A stretch of 64,000 bases of DNA from an uncultured Collinsella sp. (GTDB lineage: Bacteria > Actinomycetota > Coriobacteriia > Coriobacteriales > Coriobacteriaceae): assembly GCA_958403395.1 (NCBI GenBank), contig CATXXF010000004.1:1-64000 (forward strand), written 5' to 3'. Shown in pieces: positions 1 through 8,134 of this stretch; within the stretch, counting starts at the first letter, position 1, and each line of letters starts with the position of its first letter. The notes under the pieces are model-generated. The model saw nothing but the letters and a program-made list of their open reading frames with translations, searched no databases and was not told where the DNA came from. The translations under genes and the position numbers were made by a program.

Positions 1-808
1 GCGACGGGGGCGAGGCGAATGGCTGAGCGGTATCGATATGCGGGTTCAACGGTATCACATTGGCCACATAGATTTTTAACTTGCATTTCTACCCGCCCTT
101 TTCGTAGAGTCGCCGATACGTGCTTAGCGCACCCTCGGCGCGTCCGGCAGGCTTTGCGAAATGGGATCCAGGAGACTTCGGCGCAGCATCATCTTGCGGA
201 ATGCTTCTAATGAGCCTCCCATCCTTCAAACATGCTGCGCGCCACGCCGTGCCTTTGGCGCGGGCACCTCGGGCCGAGGGTCGATCCGGGTCCCATGTTC
301 CAACAGAGGATCCAGGAGCCCATCGAGACGCTCCAGGCGTTCGGCTACGGCATCACCGAGCCGGACGACCGAAATATCGCCATACGCGACGTGAAGACGA
401 ACAGTTGGCTCTAGCTCACCGAGTACGCGGCAGTGCTGGGCCCATCCCAACTGAGGTCACGGTGGTCCGATAGGAGCGCCGCCCGCGGCATGCGCCGCGG
501 AGCGGTATCCCCTACCGAAGGGCGGGGATGCCCTCCGCTTCCAGTTCGGAATCAGCCGTCGGAGGCGTTCGGCTGACTGCGGGAACGGCCTGTCCGCTCA
601 ATGTGTTCGGCTGAGATCGGAAATCAACCCAACACGAGCCGGACACGCGCCAGACGGCTCTTCCCCGTACGGCCTTCCCCCTTACGCTCATGTTGCAGGC
701 ATGTAACGCCGCAGCGAGCGCGCCTTTTTTGCGCCAGACAGGTACAATGATGAACACTGTACCGTAGCGGAGCGCCCCGCGCGCCGCAACCACGCGAAAG
801 GGTTTCCC
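1..808. other. Leading region with no supported gene
   Basis: No open frame here has a convincing start, ribosome binding site and family resemblance. A short minus-strand frame at about 226-450 has protein-like composition (LGDAVAERLERLDG) but no ribosome site and no recognisable family, so it may be a decayed fragment. GTTCGGCTGA occurs twice, near 568 and 607. A TACAAT hexamer at 743-748, inside the dyad GGTACA/TGTACC, could be a -10 element for the following ACT-domain gene, but I see no good -35. Confidence 0.4.
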
Positions 809-1096
809 ATGGCCGAGATCTCGTCCTCCCGCATCGTCATCACCGTCCTTGGCAAGAACCGCCCCGGTATCGTCGCCGGCGTCACCCGTGTTCTGGGCGA
901 GGCCAACGTCGACATCCGCGACATTACGCAGTCCATTATCGAGGACATCTTCACCATGACCATGCTGGCCGACACCGCCGAGTCCAAGCTCGACTTCGCC
1001 GAGCTGCAGAAGGCCCTGGCCGAGGCAGGCGAGCTTTCGGGCGTCAACGTGTCCATTCAGCGCGAGGACGTCTTTAACTTTATGTACCGCCTGTAG
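809..1096 (+). CDS. ACT-domain protein (UPF0237/COG3830 type)
   Basis: This 95-residue protein is essentially one ACT domain: the start IVITVLGKNRPGIVAGVTRV gives the first strand and helix, and the rest follows the family to a short tail ending FNFMYRL. ACT domains usually bind amino acids or other small ligands. Members of this family are often encoded next to a larger DUF711 (PFL-type) protein, but here the next gene is citrate synthase, so that partner is missing from this locus. A GAAAGGG ribosome site lies just before the ATG. The ligand is unknown. Confidence 0.85.
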   Translation: MAEISSSRIVITVLGKNRPGIVAGVTRVLGEANVDIRDITQSIIEDIFTMTMLADTAESKLDFAELQKALAEAGELSGVNVSIQREDVFNFMYRL

Positions 1097-1173
1097 CGAA
1101 CAAGCCGCTCGGGGCAGCTTGACGTCATATCGTCCAAGCGCGCGGCCCCAAAGCGGACCGGAGAGGAGCGCGC

Positions 1174-2592
1174 ATGGCCTACGACGCCAAGAAAATCTAT
1201 TACCGCTTCGATGACCACTTGAGCCGACTGGTTCTGGATTACGAAGCAAGCCGCCAGATTTCGTCTGAGAGCGAAAGCCTCTACCACGGCCTGCCGACCG
1301 ACCCTTATGACGAGGACCTGTTTGTCGAGCACAATGTCAAGCGCGGCCTGCGCAATGCCGACGGCTCGGGCGTGGTCGCGGGCCTCACTCGTATCTCGGA
1401 TGTGCACGGCTACAACAAGGTCGACGGAAAGGTCGTGCCCGATCAGGGCAAACTCACGCTTCGCGGCTACAGCATCGAGGATCTGGTCAACAATGCCCAG
1501 GCCGAGAATCGCTACGGCTACGAAGAAGTCGCCTATCTGCTTATCACGGGCTCGCTGCCCAGCAAGGAAGAGCTCGACGGCTTTTGCGAGCGCCTGGACG
1601 CCTTTAGACATCTGAGCGACGAGTACGTTAAAGAGTTCCCTATGACCACGGTGTCGTCGAGCATCATGAACGTGCTCCAGCGCGCCGTACTGCTGCTCTA
1701 CGCCTTCGATGCCGAACCAGACGTGATCACGCCTGAGCACGAAATCGACGTCGCCATTTCCATGCTCGCACGTCTCCCGCGCATCGCCGCCTTCGCACAC
1801 ATGGCCTCGGTCGCCAAGCTTCGCGGCTCCGAGGTTCACGTGCCGCACCCTACGCCCGGTCTCTCCACCGCCGAGACCATCCTACAGGTCCTGCGCGGCG
1901 GCATGGCGTTCACTCACGATGAGGCGATGCTGCTCGACGTGATGCTCATGCTGCATGCCGAGCACGGCGGCGGCAACAACTCCACGTTTGCCTGCCGCGT
2001 GCTGTCCTCCTCGGCCACCGACCCGTATTCCGCCTACGCCGCGGCTATCGGCTCGCTCAAGGGCCCGCGCCACGGCGGCGCCAACGCCAAGGTCGTGTCC
2101 ATGCACGAGGACATCCGTGCGCATGTCTCCAATTGGGAGGACGAGGACGAGGTCGCGGCCTACCTGGGCAAGATTCTCGACAAGCAGGCCTTCGACGGCA
2201 CGGGCCTCATCTACGGTATGGGCCACGCCGTCTACACGCTGAGCGACCCGCGTGCCGAGGTGTGCCGCCGTTACGCGCGCACGCTTGCCGCCAAGAAGGA
2301 CCTGGGCGAGGAGTTCGCGCTCATCGAGCGCATCGAGCGCCTGGCCCCGCAAGTGATGCGCGATCACGGCATGACCAAGCCCATCTGCGCCAACATCGAC
2401 CTGTACACGGGCTTTATCTACAAGATGCTCGGCGTGCCCGAGACGCTCTTTACGCCGCTGTTCGCCGTCGCCCGCATGGCCGGCTGGTCTGCGCACCGCA
2501 TGGAAGAGCTCTTCTGCGCGCACCGTATCATCCGTCCCGCGTATCGCCCGGTTATCGAGCCGCTGGAGTACAAGCCGCTCGCCGATCGTTAG
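1174..2592 (+). CDS. gltA: Citrate synthase
   Basis: This 472-residue protein condenses acetyl-CoA with oxaloacetate in the cytoplasm. The family signature is clear: HAEHGGGNNSTF and GMGHAVY carry the two active-site histidines, and ANIDLYTGF carries the catalytic aspartate. It is longer than the roughly 430-residue E. coli enzyme, mainly in the N-terminal section. GGAGAGGAG precedes the ATG. A hairpin with a T run follows the stop at 2616-2654, so it probably ends a transcript that may include the ACT gene. In such an anaerobe it more likely feeds glutamate synthesis than a full TCA cycle, which is inference. A 2-methylcitrate synthase activity cannot be excluded. Confidence 0.93.
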   Translation: MAYDAKKIYYRFDDHLSRLVLDYEASRQISSESESLYHGLPTDPYDEDLFVEHNVKRGLRNADGSGVVAGLTRISDVHGYNKVDGKVVPDQGKLTLRGYSIEDLVNNAQAENRYGYEEVAYLLITGSLPSKEELDGFCERLDAFRHLSDEYVKEFPMTTVSSSIMNVLQRAVLLLYAFDAEPDVITPEHEIDVAISMLARLPRIAAFAHMASVAKLRGSEVHVPHPTPGLSTAETILQVLRGGMAFTHDEAMLLDVMLMLHAEHGGGNNSTFACRVLSSSATDPYSAYAAAIGSLKGPRHGGANAKVVSMHEDIRAHVSNWEDEDEVAAYLGKILDKQAFDGTGLIYGMGHAVYTLSDPRAEVCRRYARTLAAKKDLGEEFALIERIERLAPQVMRDHGMTKPICANIDLYTGFIYKMLGVPETLFTPLFAVARMAGWSAHRMEELFCAHRIIRPAYRPVIEPLEYKPLADR

Positions 2593-2615
2593 GACGCAGA
2601 CCGTTATAGAACCCG

Positions 2616-2654
2616 AGCGTGACCAGGGCATCACCGCCCTCGGCCACGCTTTTT
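2616..2654 (+). terminator. Rho-independent terminator after citrate synthase
   Basis: AGCGTG pairs with CACGCT and an inner AGGGC with GCCCT, followed by TTTTT. It lies 24 bases after the citrate synthase stop and before the ribosome site of the HAD gene. Confidence 0.8.
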
Positions 2655-2679
2655 ATGCCAGTAGAAAGGATCGCAACGA

Positions 2680-3522
2680 ATGATTGTGTTTTCCGATATG
2701 GATGGGACGCTGCTGACGAGCGATAAGCAGATGAGCGACGCCACTTGGGCAATGCTCGACGAGCTCGCACGTCGTGGCATCGAGTTTGTTCCCTGCACGG
2801 GGCGCCCGCTGTCGGGCATCTTTGAGCCCATTCTCGCCCATCCCGCCGTGCACTACGCGGTCTGCGCCAACGGCGCCAGCGTCTGGCGGCTCGACGAAGA
2901 TACGCCCACCGACACCTCACGTGCTACGCGCATTTTGAGCCGACCGCTCGATTGCGGCATTGCCCACCGCATCCATCGCATTGCCGCCGGCCACGATGTG
3001 ACCTTCGATATCTTCGCGGATGGACAGTGCTTCCTCCCCCGCTCGCTATACGGGCGCCTGGATGAGTTCTGCGGCGGTGACCCCCACATCGCGGCTTCAC
3101 TCAAGCGCACACGAACGCCGATCGACATGGATATCGACAGCAAGATCGACGAGGTCGAGACGCTCGAACGTATCGCCATGTACTGGCACAACCCGGCCGA
3201 TCGCGACGCCATCGCGACGGCGCTCGACACGCTCGGAGGCATTGAGGTCACGCGTTCGTACGCCATGAATATCGAGGTCATGGGCGAGGGCGCCACCAAG
3301 GGGACGGCCCTCACGTGGCTATGCGAATACCTGGGCAAGCGTCTCGCCGACGCCTGGGCGTTCGGCGACAACATCAACGACATCCCCATGCTGCAGGCAG
3401 CGGGCCACGGCATGGCCATGATCAACGCCGAGTCCGAAGACCGCGAGGCCGCCGACGCCATCACCGAATACGACAACGACCACGACGGCGTCGCCCGCAC
3501 CATCATGGCCGCCCTTGCCTAG
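2680..3522 (+). CDS. Cof-type HAD-IIB family phosphatase
   Basis: This 280-residue protein begins IVFSDMDGTLLTSDKQ, which is HAD motif I with the nucleophile and acid/base aspartates. It ends with motif IV, AFGDNINDIPML. The large insert between residues about 85 and 190 is the C2 cap of the Cof subfamily, whose members dephosphorylate sugar phosphates or phosphorylated cofactors. The substrate cannot be read from sequence. GAAAGGA precedes the ATG. A second HAD gene of the same subfamily lies convergently at 3641-4435. The stop codon lies at the edge of a GGGGAC-type repeat. Confidence 0.88.
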   Translation: MIVFSDMDGTLLTSDKQMSDATWAMLDELARRGIEFVPCTGRPLSGIFEPILAHPAVHYAVCANGASVWRLDEDTPTDTSRATRILSRPLDCGIAHRIHRIAAGHDVTFDIFADGQCFLPRSLYGRLDEFCGGDPHIAASLKRTRTPIDMDIDSKIDEVETLERIAMYWHNPADRDAIATALDTLGGIEVTRSYAMNIEVMGEGATKGTALTWLCEYLGKRLADAWAFGDNINDIPMLQAAGHGMAMINAESEDREAADAITEYDNDHDGVARTIMAALA

Positions 3523-3532
3523 TCATTGGTCA

Positions 3533-3577
3533 GTCATTGGGGACGTTCTTAAACGACTAGTCGTTGGGGACACTCTT
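3533..3577. repeat. GGGGAC/ACTAGTC intergenic repeat, copy 1
   Basis: About 45 bases (GTCATTGGGGACGTTCTTAA, then ACGACTAGTCGTTGGGGACA and CTCTT) are nearly identical to the reverse complement of 4597-4642. The two copies flank the second HAD gene as an inverted pair. A further hairpin, GGCAGA/TCTGCC, follows at about 3611-3637. Confidence 0.8.
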
Positions 3578-3640
3578 CGCAAAAAGCTGCAAGGACTGTC
3601 CCCCACTGTCGGCAGAAAAGGAACGTCCCCATCTGCCGGA

Positions 3641-4435
3641 TTAGGAGAGACTCTCCAGCACGCGACGGAGCTCCTGCTGGACGGCGTGGTCGCGGTTACA
3701 ACCCACCACGCGATCGGCCACCGCTTTAAGCGCGGGGCGCGCGTTTTCCATCGCGCAGCCCGTGCCGACAAAGCGAATGATCTCGTAGTCGTTCATCGAG
3801 TCGCCAAACGCCATGACCTCGTCGCGACCAATGCCGTAATGCTCCGCGAGCTGCGCGATACCCGAGGCCTTCGACACACCAGGCTGCATGGCATCGATCC
3901 ACGCGTTGCCCGAAGGTGCAAAAGTAAAGAGCTGACCAAGTTCGCGCTGTAGCACGTACGCGCTGTCCATAACCGCACTGTCGTCGCAAAAGATACTCGC
4001 TTTGATGATATTTACGCTGGGATCGGGCAGCTCCCAAATGCGCTCGGCATTGGGAAGGTCCTTATCGACCTCACGCACGAACTTGCACTCGTCATCGAGC
4101 AGGAAGGACTTGGTTCGATCAAATAGCGCAAGATGCAGATTGGGAAACGTCCTGACGGCTTGGGCGAGCCTTCGAATCGCTAGGTGGGAATACACCTCAC
4201 GGTCTACCATCTTACCGTCGGCGTAGACCTGGGCGCCGTTAGCGGCGACAAAGTCCATCTTGTCGCGAACGGGCGCAAAGAACTCGCACAGGCGATCGTA
4301 GCGACGACCTGACGATGCGGCGAAATGCACGCCATGCTCGTGTAGCGCCAGAATCAGTTCGTAGGTCTCGGGAGGCACCTGGCCGTTTTCGTCAAGCAGT
4401 GTGCCGTCCATATCGGATGCAATCAGTTTAAACAT
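3641..4435 (-). CDS. Cof-type HAD-IIB family phosphatase
   Basis: This 264-residue protein opens LIASDMDGTLLDENGQV (motif I) and carries MAFGDSMNDYEII (motif IV), with a C2 cap between, like the gene at 2680 but clearly a different paralog. Its substrate is unknown. The ribosome site GGGAG sits 8 bases before the ATG and lies inside the 3' arm of a 25-bp imperfect hairpin at 4442-4501, so translation may be controlled by that structure. The gene is isolated between two inverted copies of the GGGGAC repeat. Confidence 0.87.
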   Translation of the reverse strand: MFKLIASDMDGTLLDENGQVPPETYELILALHEHGVHFAASSGRRYDRLCEFFAPVRDKMDFVAANGAQVYADGKMVDREVYSHLAIRRLAQAVRTFPNLHLALFDRTKSFLLDDECKFVREVDKDLPNAERIWELPDPSVNIIKASIFCDDSAVMDSAYVLQRELGQLFTFAPSGNAWIDAMQPGVSKASGIAQLAEHYGIGRDEVMAFGDSMNDYEIIRFVGTGCAMENARPALKAVADRVVGCNRDHAVQQELRRVLESLS

Positions 4436-4441
4436 GGAAAA

Positions 4442-4501
4442 GCTCCCTTCGGGCTTGTTGGAATCGAACGTGTATCCGATTCCAACGTACCCAAAGGGAG
4501 C
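4442..4501 (-). promoter_or_regulatory. Leader hairpin that covers the ribosome site of the HAD gene
   Basis: The arms 4442-4466 and 4477-4501 match at 21 of 25 positions around a 10-base loop. Read on the minus strand, the 3' arm contains the GGGAG ribosome site and is followed by TTTTCC and the ATG. It could act as a translational shut-off or as an early terminator. I recognise no aptamer next to it. Confidence 0.6.
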
Positions 4502-4596
4502 TCAAATAAGACTCCGCGGGAGTAAACGTTACAAGGACCTGGCAAATAGCTCACACATGCCAGAGGTCCTACGGTCGCGGCGTCAGGCAGCCCGCC

Positions 4597-4642
4597 AAAG
4601 AGCGTCCCCGATGACTAGTCGTTTAAGAACATCCCCGATGAC
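4597..4642. repeat. GGGGAC/ACTAGTC intergenic repeat, copy 2 (inverted)
   Basis: This is the reverse-complement partner of 3533-3577. Its edge overlaps the end of the adenine deaminase gene: the TAG stop lies within the ACTAGTC part of the repeat. Confidence 0.8.
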
Positions 4643-6462
4643 TAGTCGGCGTAGGTGAAGGTTGTGACGTCGAACATGCCCTCGGGGCGGATGCGGAGCG
4701 TCGGGATGACCGGCAGGGGCAGGAAGATGATGCCCATGATGGGGTCGAGCGGCGGCTCAATACCCATGGCGCGCGCCTTGACCATAAAGTCGTCGTGCTG
4801 CGCGGCAACGTCCTCGGCCGTGCCTTCGCTCATCAGGCCACCGAGCGCCAGCGGAATGCGCGCCACGACCTCGCCGTTACGCACCAGCACGTGACCACCC
4901 TGGCCCACGGCCTCAACGGCAGCCATCATATCGGCAGCGTTATCGCCCACCACGCACACGTTGTGCGAGTCGTGGCCGATCGTGGAGGCAATGGCACCAC
5001 CGGTGATGGTGAAACCGCGCACCCAGCCGCGACCGATATGCTTGCCGACCAGGCCCAGGCCAGCGGGGCCGTCGCCATCGGCGCCCTCGGCCTGCAGCGA
5101 CACGCCACGGCCATGGCGCTCGATCAGCATAATGCGGCGCAAGTCCTCGGCGCTCTCGGGGCGGGCCATACCCGTGATAGCCATACCCGGGATGACATCG
5201 ATAACGGCCTCGCCCGGCTTAAAGGCATAGTCAAACACGTCGAGCGAAAGCTTCGGCAGCTTAACGGAAGCGCGCAGCTCATCGGCAAGGGCTGCGACCT
5301 CGGCCGTCTCGGGCGCGACCTCGCCCACAAAGGTGCCATCCTGCGCCACCAGGGCACCGGCGGCATACACGCGATGCGGAGCTGTGGCAAACGTCAGGTC
5401 GTTGAGCACCAGCAGGTCGGCACGCTTGCCTGGGGCGATCGCGCCGCGGAGCTCATGCGGGTCGCGACAGCCGTGGTCCAGGCCAAATGCCTCAGCCGTG
5501 GAAAGGGACGCCATGGAGATGGCGACCACCGGGTCGACGCCAGCCTCGATGGCCACGCGGCAGGCATTGTCGATCATGCCGGTCGAAAGCGCGTCGGAGG
5601 GAGCGCGGTCGTCGGTCGCAAAGCAGCAGCGGCGGGCGCGGGCGGGGTTTTCCAGCAGCATCGGGGACAAATTGGCCAGATCGTGGCTGCACGTGCCCTC
5701 ACGCAGCATCACATACATGCCGCGGGACAGTTTATCGAGCGCCTCCTCGGGAATCGTCGACTCGTGGTCGGCGATAATACCCGCCGCGGCATAGGCGTTG
5801 AGGTCCTTGCCGGCAACGAGCGGCGCGTGGCCGTCAACCTGCTTGGACGGCGTCTGGTTGGCAGCATCGATGCGAGCGCAAGTCTCGGGGTCGGCCATAA
5901 AGACGCCCGGCAGGTTCATCATTTCGCCCAGACCAAAGACATCGCCTGGATGCTCGGCAAAAAACGCCTGCATATCGGCAGCAGAAATAACGGCACCGGC
6001 CTGCTCGTCGGGCAGCGCGGGCACGCACGAAGGCATCATGTATTTGATGGAGATGGGTGCGCGGCGGCCGTCCTCAATCATAAAGCGCAGGCCGTCCAGG
6101 CCCGCCACATTAGCAATCTCGTGGCTGTCGGCAATGGCGGTGGTAGTACCGCGCGTCGCGGCCATGCGAGCATACTCGGCGGGACGGATGTTCGAAGACT
6201 CGATATGCAGATGCCCGTCAATAAAACCGGGAGCGAGATAGCGACCCTGGCAGTCGATGACCTCAGTTGCCTCATAGGTGCCAGCGGCATCGTCGCGACC
6301 ATCGTAGAGCACGCCGACGATCACACCGTCCTTGACGGCAACGCTACCGGGCGCCACGCGCTGGCCATACACGTCGACGATCTGTGCATTGGTAAACAGC
6401 GTGTCGACGGGCACGCGGCCCTCGGCGGCCTCGATCACAGTCCTCATGACCTCAACGGACAT
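4642..6462 (-). CDS. ade: Adenine deaminase
   Basis: This 606-residue amidohydrolase converts adenine to hypoxanthine and ammonia. It has the N-terminal metal site in GFIDGHLHIESSNIRP, and the family C-terminal part includes TIGHDSHNVCVVG. The start chosen (MSVEVMRTV) has AAAGGAG five to six bases upstream, while a longer frame to 6504 lacks one. Hypoxanthine would enter the purine catabolism genes encoded further along the window. The stop codon lies within a repeat. A terminator-like hairpin sits immediately 5' of the ribosome site, suggesting attenuation. Confidence 0.93.
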   Translation of the reverse strand: MSVEVMRTVIEAAEGRVPVDTLFTNAQIVDVYGQRVAPGSVAVKDGVIVGVLYDGRDDAAGTYEATEVIDCQGRYLAPGFIDGHLHIESSNIRPAEYARMAATRGTTTAIADSHEIANVAGLDGLRFMIEDGRRAPISIKYMMPSCVPALPDEQAGAVISAADMQAFFAEHPGDVFGLGEMMNLPGVFMADPETCARIDAANQTPSKQVDGHAPLVAGKDLNAYAAAGIIADHESTIPEEALDKLSRGMYVMLREGTCSHDLANLSPMLLENPARARRCCFATDDRAPSDALSTGMIDNACRVAIEAGVDPVVAISMASLSTAEAFGLDHGCRDPHELRGAIAPGKRADLLVLNDLTFATAPHRVYAAGALVAQDGTFVGEVAPETAEVAALADELRASVKLPKLSLDVFDYAFKPGEAVIDVIPGMAITGMARPESAEDLRRIMLIERHGRGVSLQAEGADGDGPAGLGLVGKHIGRGWVRGFTITGGAIASTIGHDSHNVCVVGDNAADMMAAVEAVGQGGHVLVRNGEVVARIPLALGGLMSEGTAEDVAAQHDDFMVKARAMGIEPPLDPIMGIIFLPLPVIPTLRIRPEGMFDVTTFTYAD

Positions 6463-6482
6463 ACATACTCCTTTAACCGTAG

Positions 6483-6518
6483 AAAAAAGCTGCGGAGCGG
6501 ACAAGCCTTCACCGCAGC
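6483..6518 (-). terminator. Terminator-like hairpin in the 5' leader of ade
   Basis: On the minus strand GCTGCGG and CCGCAGC enclose 16 bases and are followed by TTTTTT. It lies between the ribosome site of ade and its probable promoter. The upstream minus-strand gene tyrS has its own terminator, so this one probably acts on the ade transcript itself. Confidence 0.65.
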
Positions 6519-6717
6519 ATGCTCATAGCCATTGTATGCCCAAACGATGGGCCAACAATACGCCCCTCCGCTTAACGGCACACGCCACTTGGTGCAATGG
6601 GGACTGCCGCTGAGCACCAATGACTACTCGACGACTACTAACTGCCGTCCCGACAACAAAAACGCCGATGTTTTGGCATCGCCAGCGAGCGGGTCGCATT
6701 TGAGACAAGGTGACGTG
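6519..6717. other. ade upstream region with two further hairpins
   Basis: ATTGT...ACAAT with an inner GCCCA/TGGGC pairing forms a hairpin at about 6531-6559. TTGGTGC (6589-6595) pairs with GCACCAA (6613-6619) around an AATGGGGAC core that resembles the intergenic repeat family. No gene is seen. This could be the sensing part of an ade leader, but no known riboswitch consensus is recognisable. Confidence 0.4.
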
Positions 6718-6751
6718 AAACGAAAGGGCGCTGACCTTCTGGTCGCGCCCT
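6718..6751 (-). terminator. Terminator downstream of tyrS
   Basis: On the minus strand GGGCGC/GCGCCC with an inner GACC/GGTC stem is followed by TTTCGTTT. A second perfect 9-bp hairpin without a T run lies right after the tyrS stop at 6803-6824. Confidence 0.7.
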
Positions 6752-6826
6752 TGAAGTTGAACGTCAGATTGTCCAAATGCGGCCCGCGCAGCGTCGGCCG
6801 GTCCGCCGTTCGGTAGAACGGCGGAA

Positions 6827-8038
6827 CTAAATCAACTTGAAGCCCTTGCGTTTGCCCACGGAGAGGGTGTCGCCCAGCTTGAGGGCGCTGGGATCGATGT
6901 TGTAGCTCTTGGGAGCCACGGCCTTGCCGTTGATCTTGACGCCACCGCCGTCGATATCGCGACGAGCCTGGCCGGCGCTCGCCGAAAGGCCCAAGTCCTT
7001 GAGCAGGCCGGCGAGGTAGATCTGGCCCTCGTCGTTGACGGTCAGCTCGACATGCTTCTCGGGGAAGTCGGCAAGCTGGCCCTCCTTGAACACGCGGTCG
7101 AACTCGGCCTGAGCCTCGTCTCCGGCGCCGGCGCCGTGGTAGGTGTCGCACAGGTCGCGGCCCAGAGCGCGCTTGAGCTCGTAGGGGTCGGCAGAACCAT
7201 CGGCCAGGGCGGCGTCGATCTTGTCGACCTCGGCCGGGGTGAGCGAGCTGGCCAGACGATAGTACTTGCCGATCATCTCGTCGGGGATGGACATGGTCTT
7301 GCCGAACATATCCTTGGGAGCGTCGGTCAGGCCGATGTAGTTGCCATAGGACTTGGACATCTTGCGCACGCCATCGGTGCCCTCGAGCAGCGGCATGGTG
7401 AGCGCGATCTGCGGCTCCATGCCCATCTTCTCCATGAGCTCACGGCCAGCGAGCAGGTTGAAGAGCTGATCGGTGCCGCCCATCTCGACGTCGGCCTTGA
7501 TCTGCACGGAGTCGAAAGCCTGCATCACGGGATACAGGAACTCATGCAGGGCGATCGGCGTCTGAGACTGGTAGCGCTTGGTAAAGTCGTCGCGCTCGAG
7601 GATGCGGGCGACGGTGAACTTGGAGCACACCTGCAGCAGACCGGCCAGATCCATCGAAAGGATCCAGTCACCGTTGTGCACGATGGTGGTCTTCTCGGGA
7701 TCCAGGATCTTCATGGCCTGGCTCACGTAGGTCTCGGCGTTGGCCTCGATCTGCTCCTGCGAAAGCTGCGGACGGGTGGAATTCTTGCCCGAAGGGTCGC
7801 CAATCAACGCGGTACCGTTGCCGATGATGAGGGTGACGTTGTGGCCCAGGTCCTGGAACTGACGCATCTTGCGCAGCGGCACGGCATGGCCAAGGTGCAG
7901 GTCGGGGCTGGTGGGATCGACGCCGAGCTTGATATTGAGGGGCTCGCCCTTCTCAAGCTTCTTGCGAAGGTCGGCCTCGGGAACGATCTGCGCGGCGCCC
8001 GAGGTGATGATACGCATTTGCTCGTCAACAGACAGCAT
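6827..8038 (-). CDS. tyrS: Tyrosyl-tRNA synthetase
   Basis: This 403-residue class I enzyme charges tRNA-Tyr. The HIGH motif appears as HLGH within DPTSPDLHLGHAVPL and the KMSKS motif as KMSKSYGNYIG. A C-terminal S4-type RNA-binding domain (SAGQARRDIDGGGVKINGKA) completes the usual length. GGAGG lies a few bases upstream of the ATG. The U32 peptidase gene ends 96 bases upstream on the same strand, and a GCACC/GGTGC-type hairpin at about 8061-8087 lies in the gap. No T-box motif was seen in the leader. Confidence 0.96.
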   Translation of the reverse strand: MLSVDEQMRIITSGAAQIVPEADLRKKLEKGEPLNIKLGVDPTSPDLHLGHAVPLRKMRQFQDLGHNVTLIIGNGTALIGDPSGKNSTRPQLSQEQIEANAETYVSQAMKILDPEKTTIVHNGDWILSMDLAGLLQVCSKFTVARILERDDFTKRYQSQTPIALHEFLYPVMQAFDSVQIKADVEMGGTDQLFNLLAGRELMEKMGMEPQIALTMPLLEGTDGVRKMSKSYGNYIGLTDAPKDMFGKTMSIPDEMIGKYYRLASSLTPAEVDKIDAALADGSADPYELKRALGRDLCDTYHGAGAGDEAQAEFDRVFKEGQLADFPEKHVELTVNDEGQIYLAGLLKDLGLSASAGQARRDIDGGGVKINGKAVAPKSYNIDPSALKLGDTLSVGKRKGFKLI

Positions 8039-8134
8039 TGGGTATCCTCCTTTTGCTATAGCACCCTCGCCGAAAACGGCGGTGCTGGAAGTCCATAAAC
8101 TCTCTTATGATAACAAACTGACGCGACGCGGCAC

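Noticed and set aside
226..450. Minus-strand 74-residue frame with protein-like composition
   Set aside because: No ribosome site, no recognisable family and no neighbours. Kept only as a note in the leading region.
8039..8134. T-box leader for tyrS
   Set aside because: No GGTGG-type specifier pairing and no antiterminator; only a short hairpin is present.
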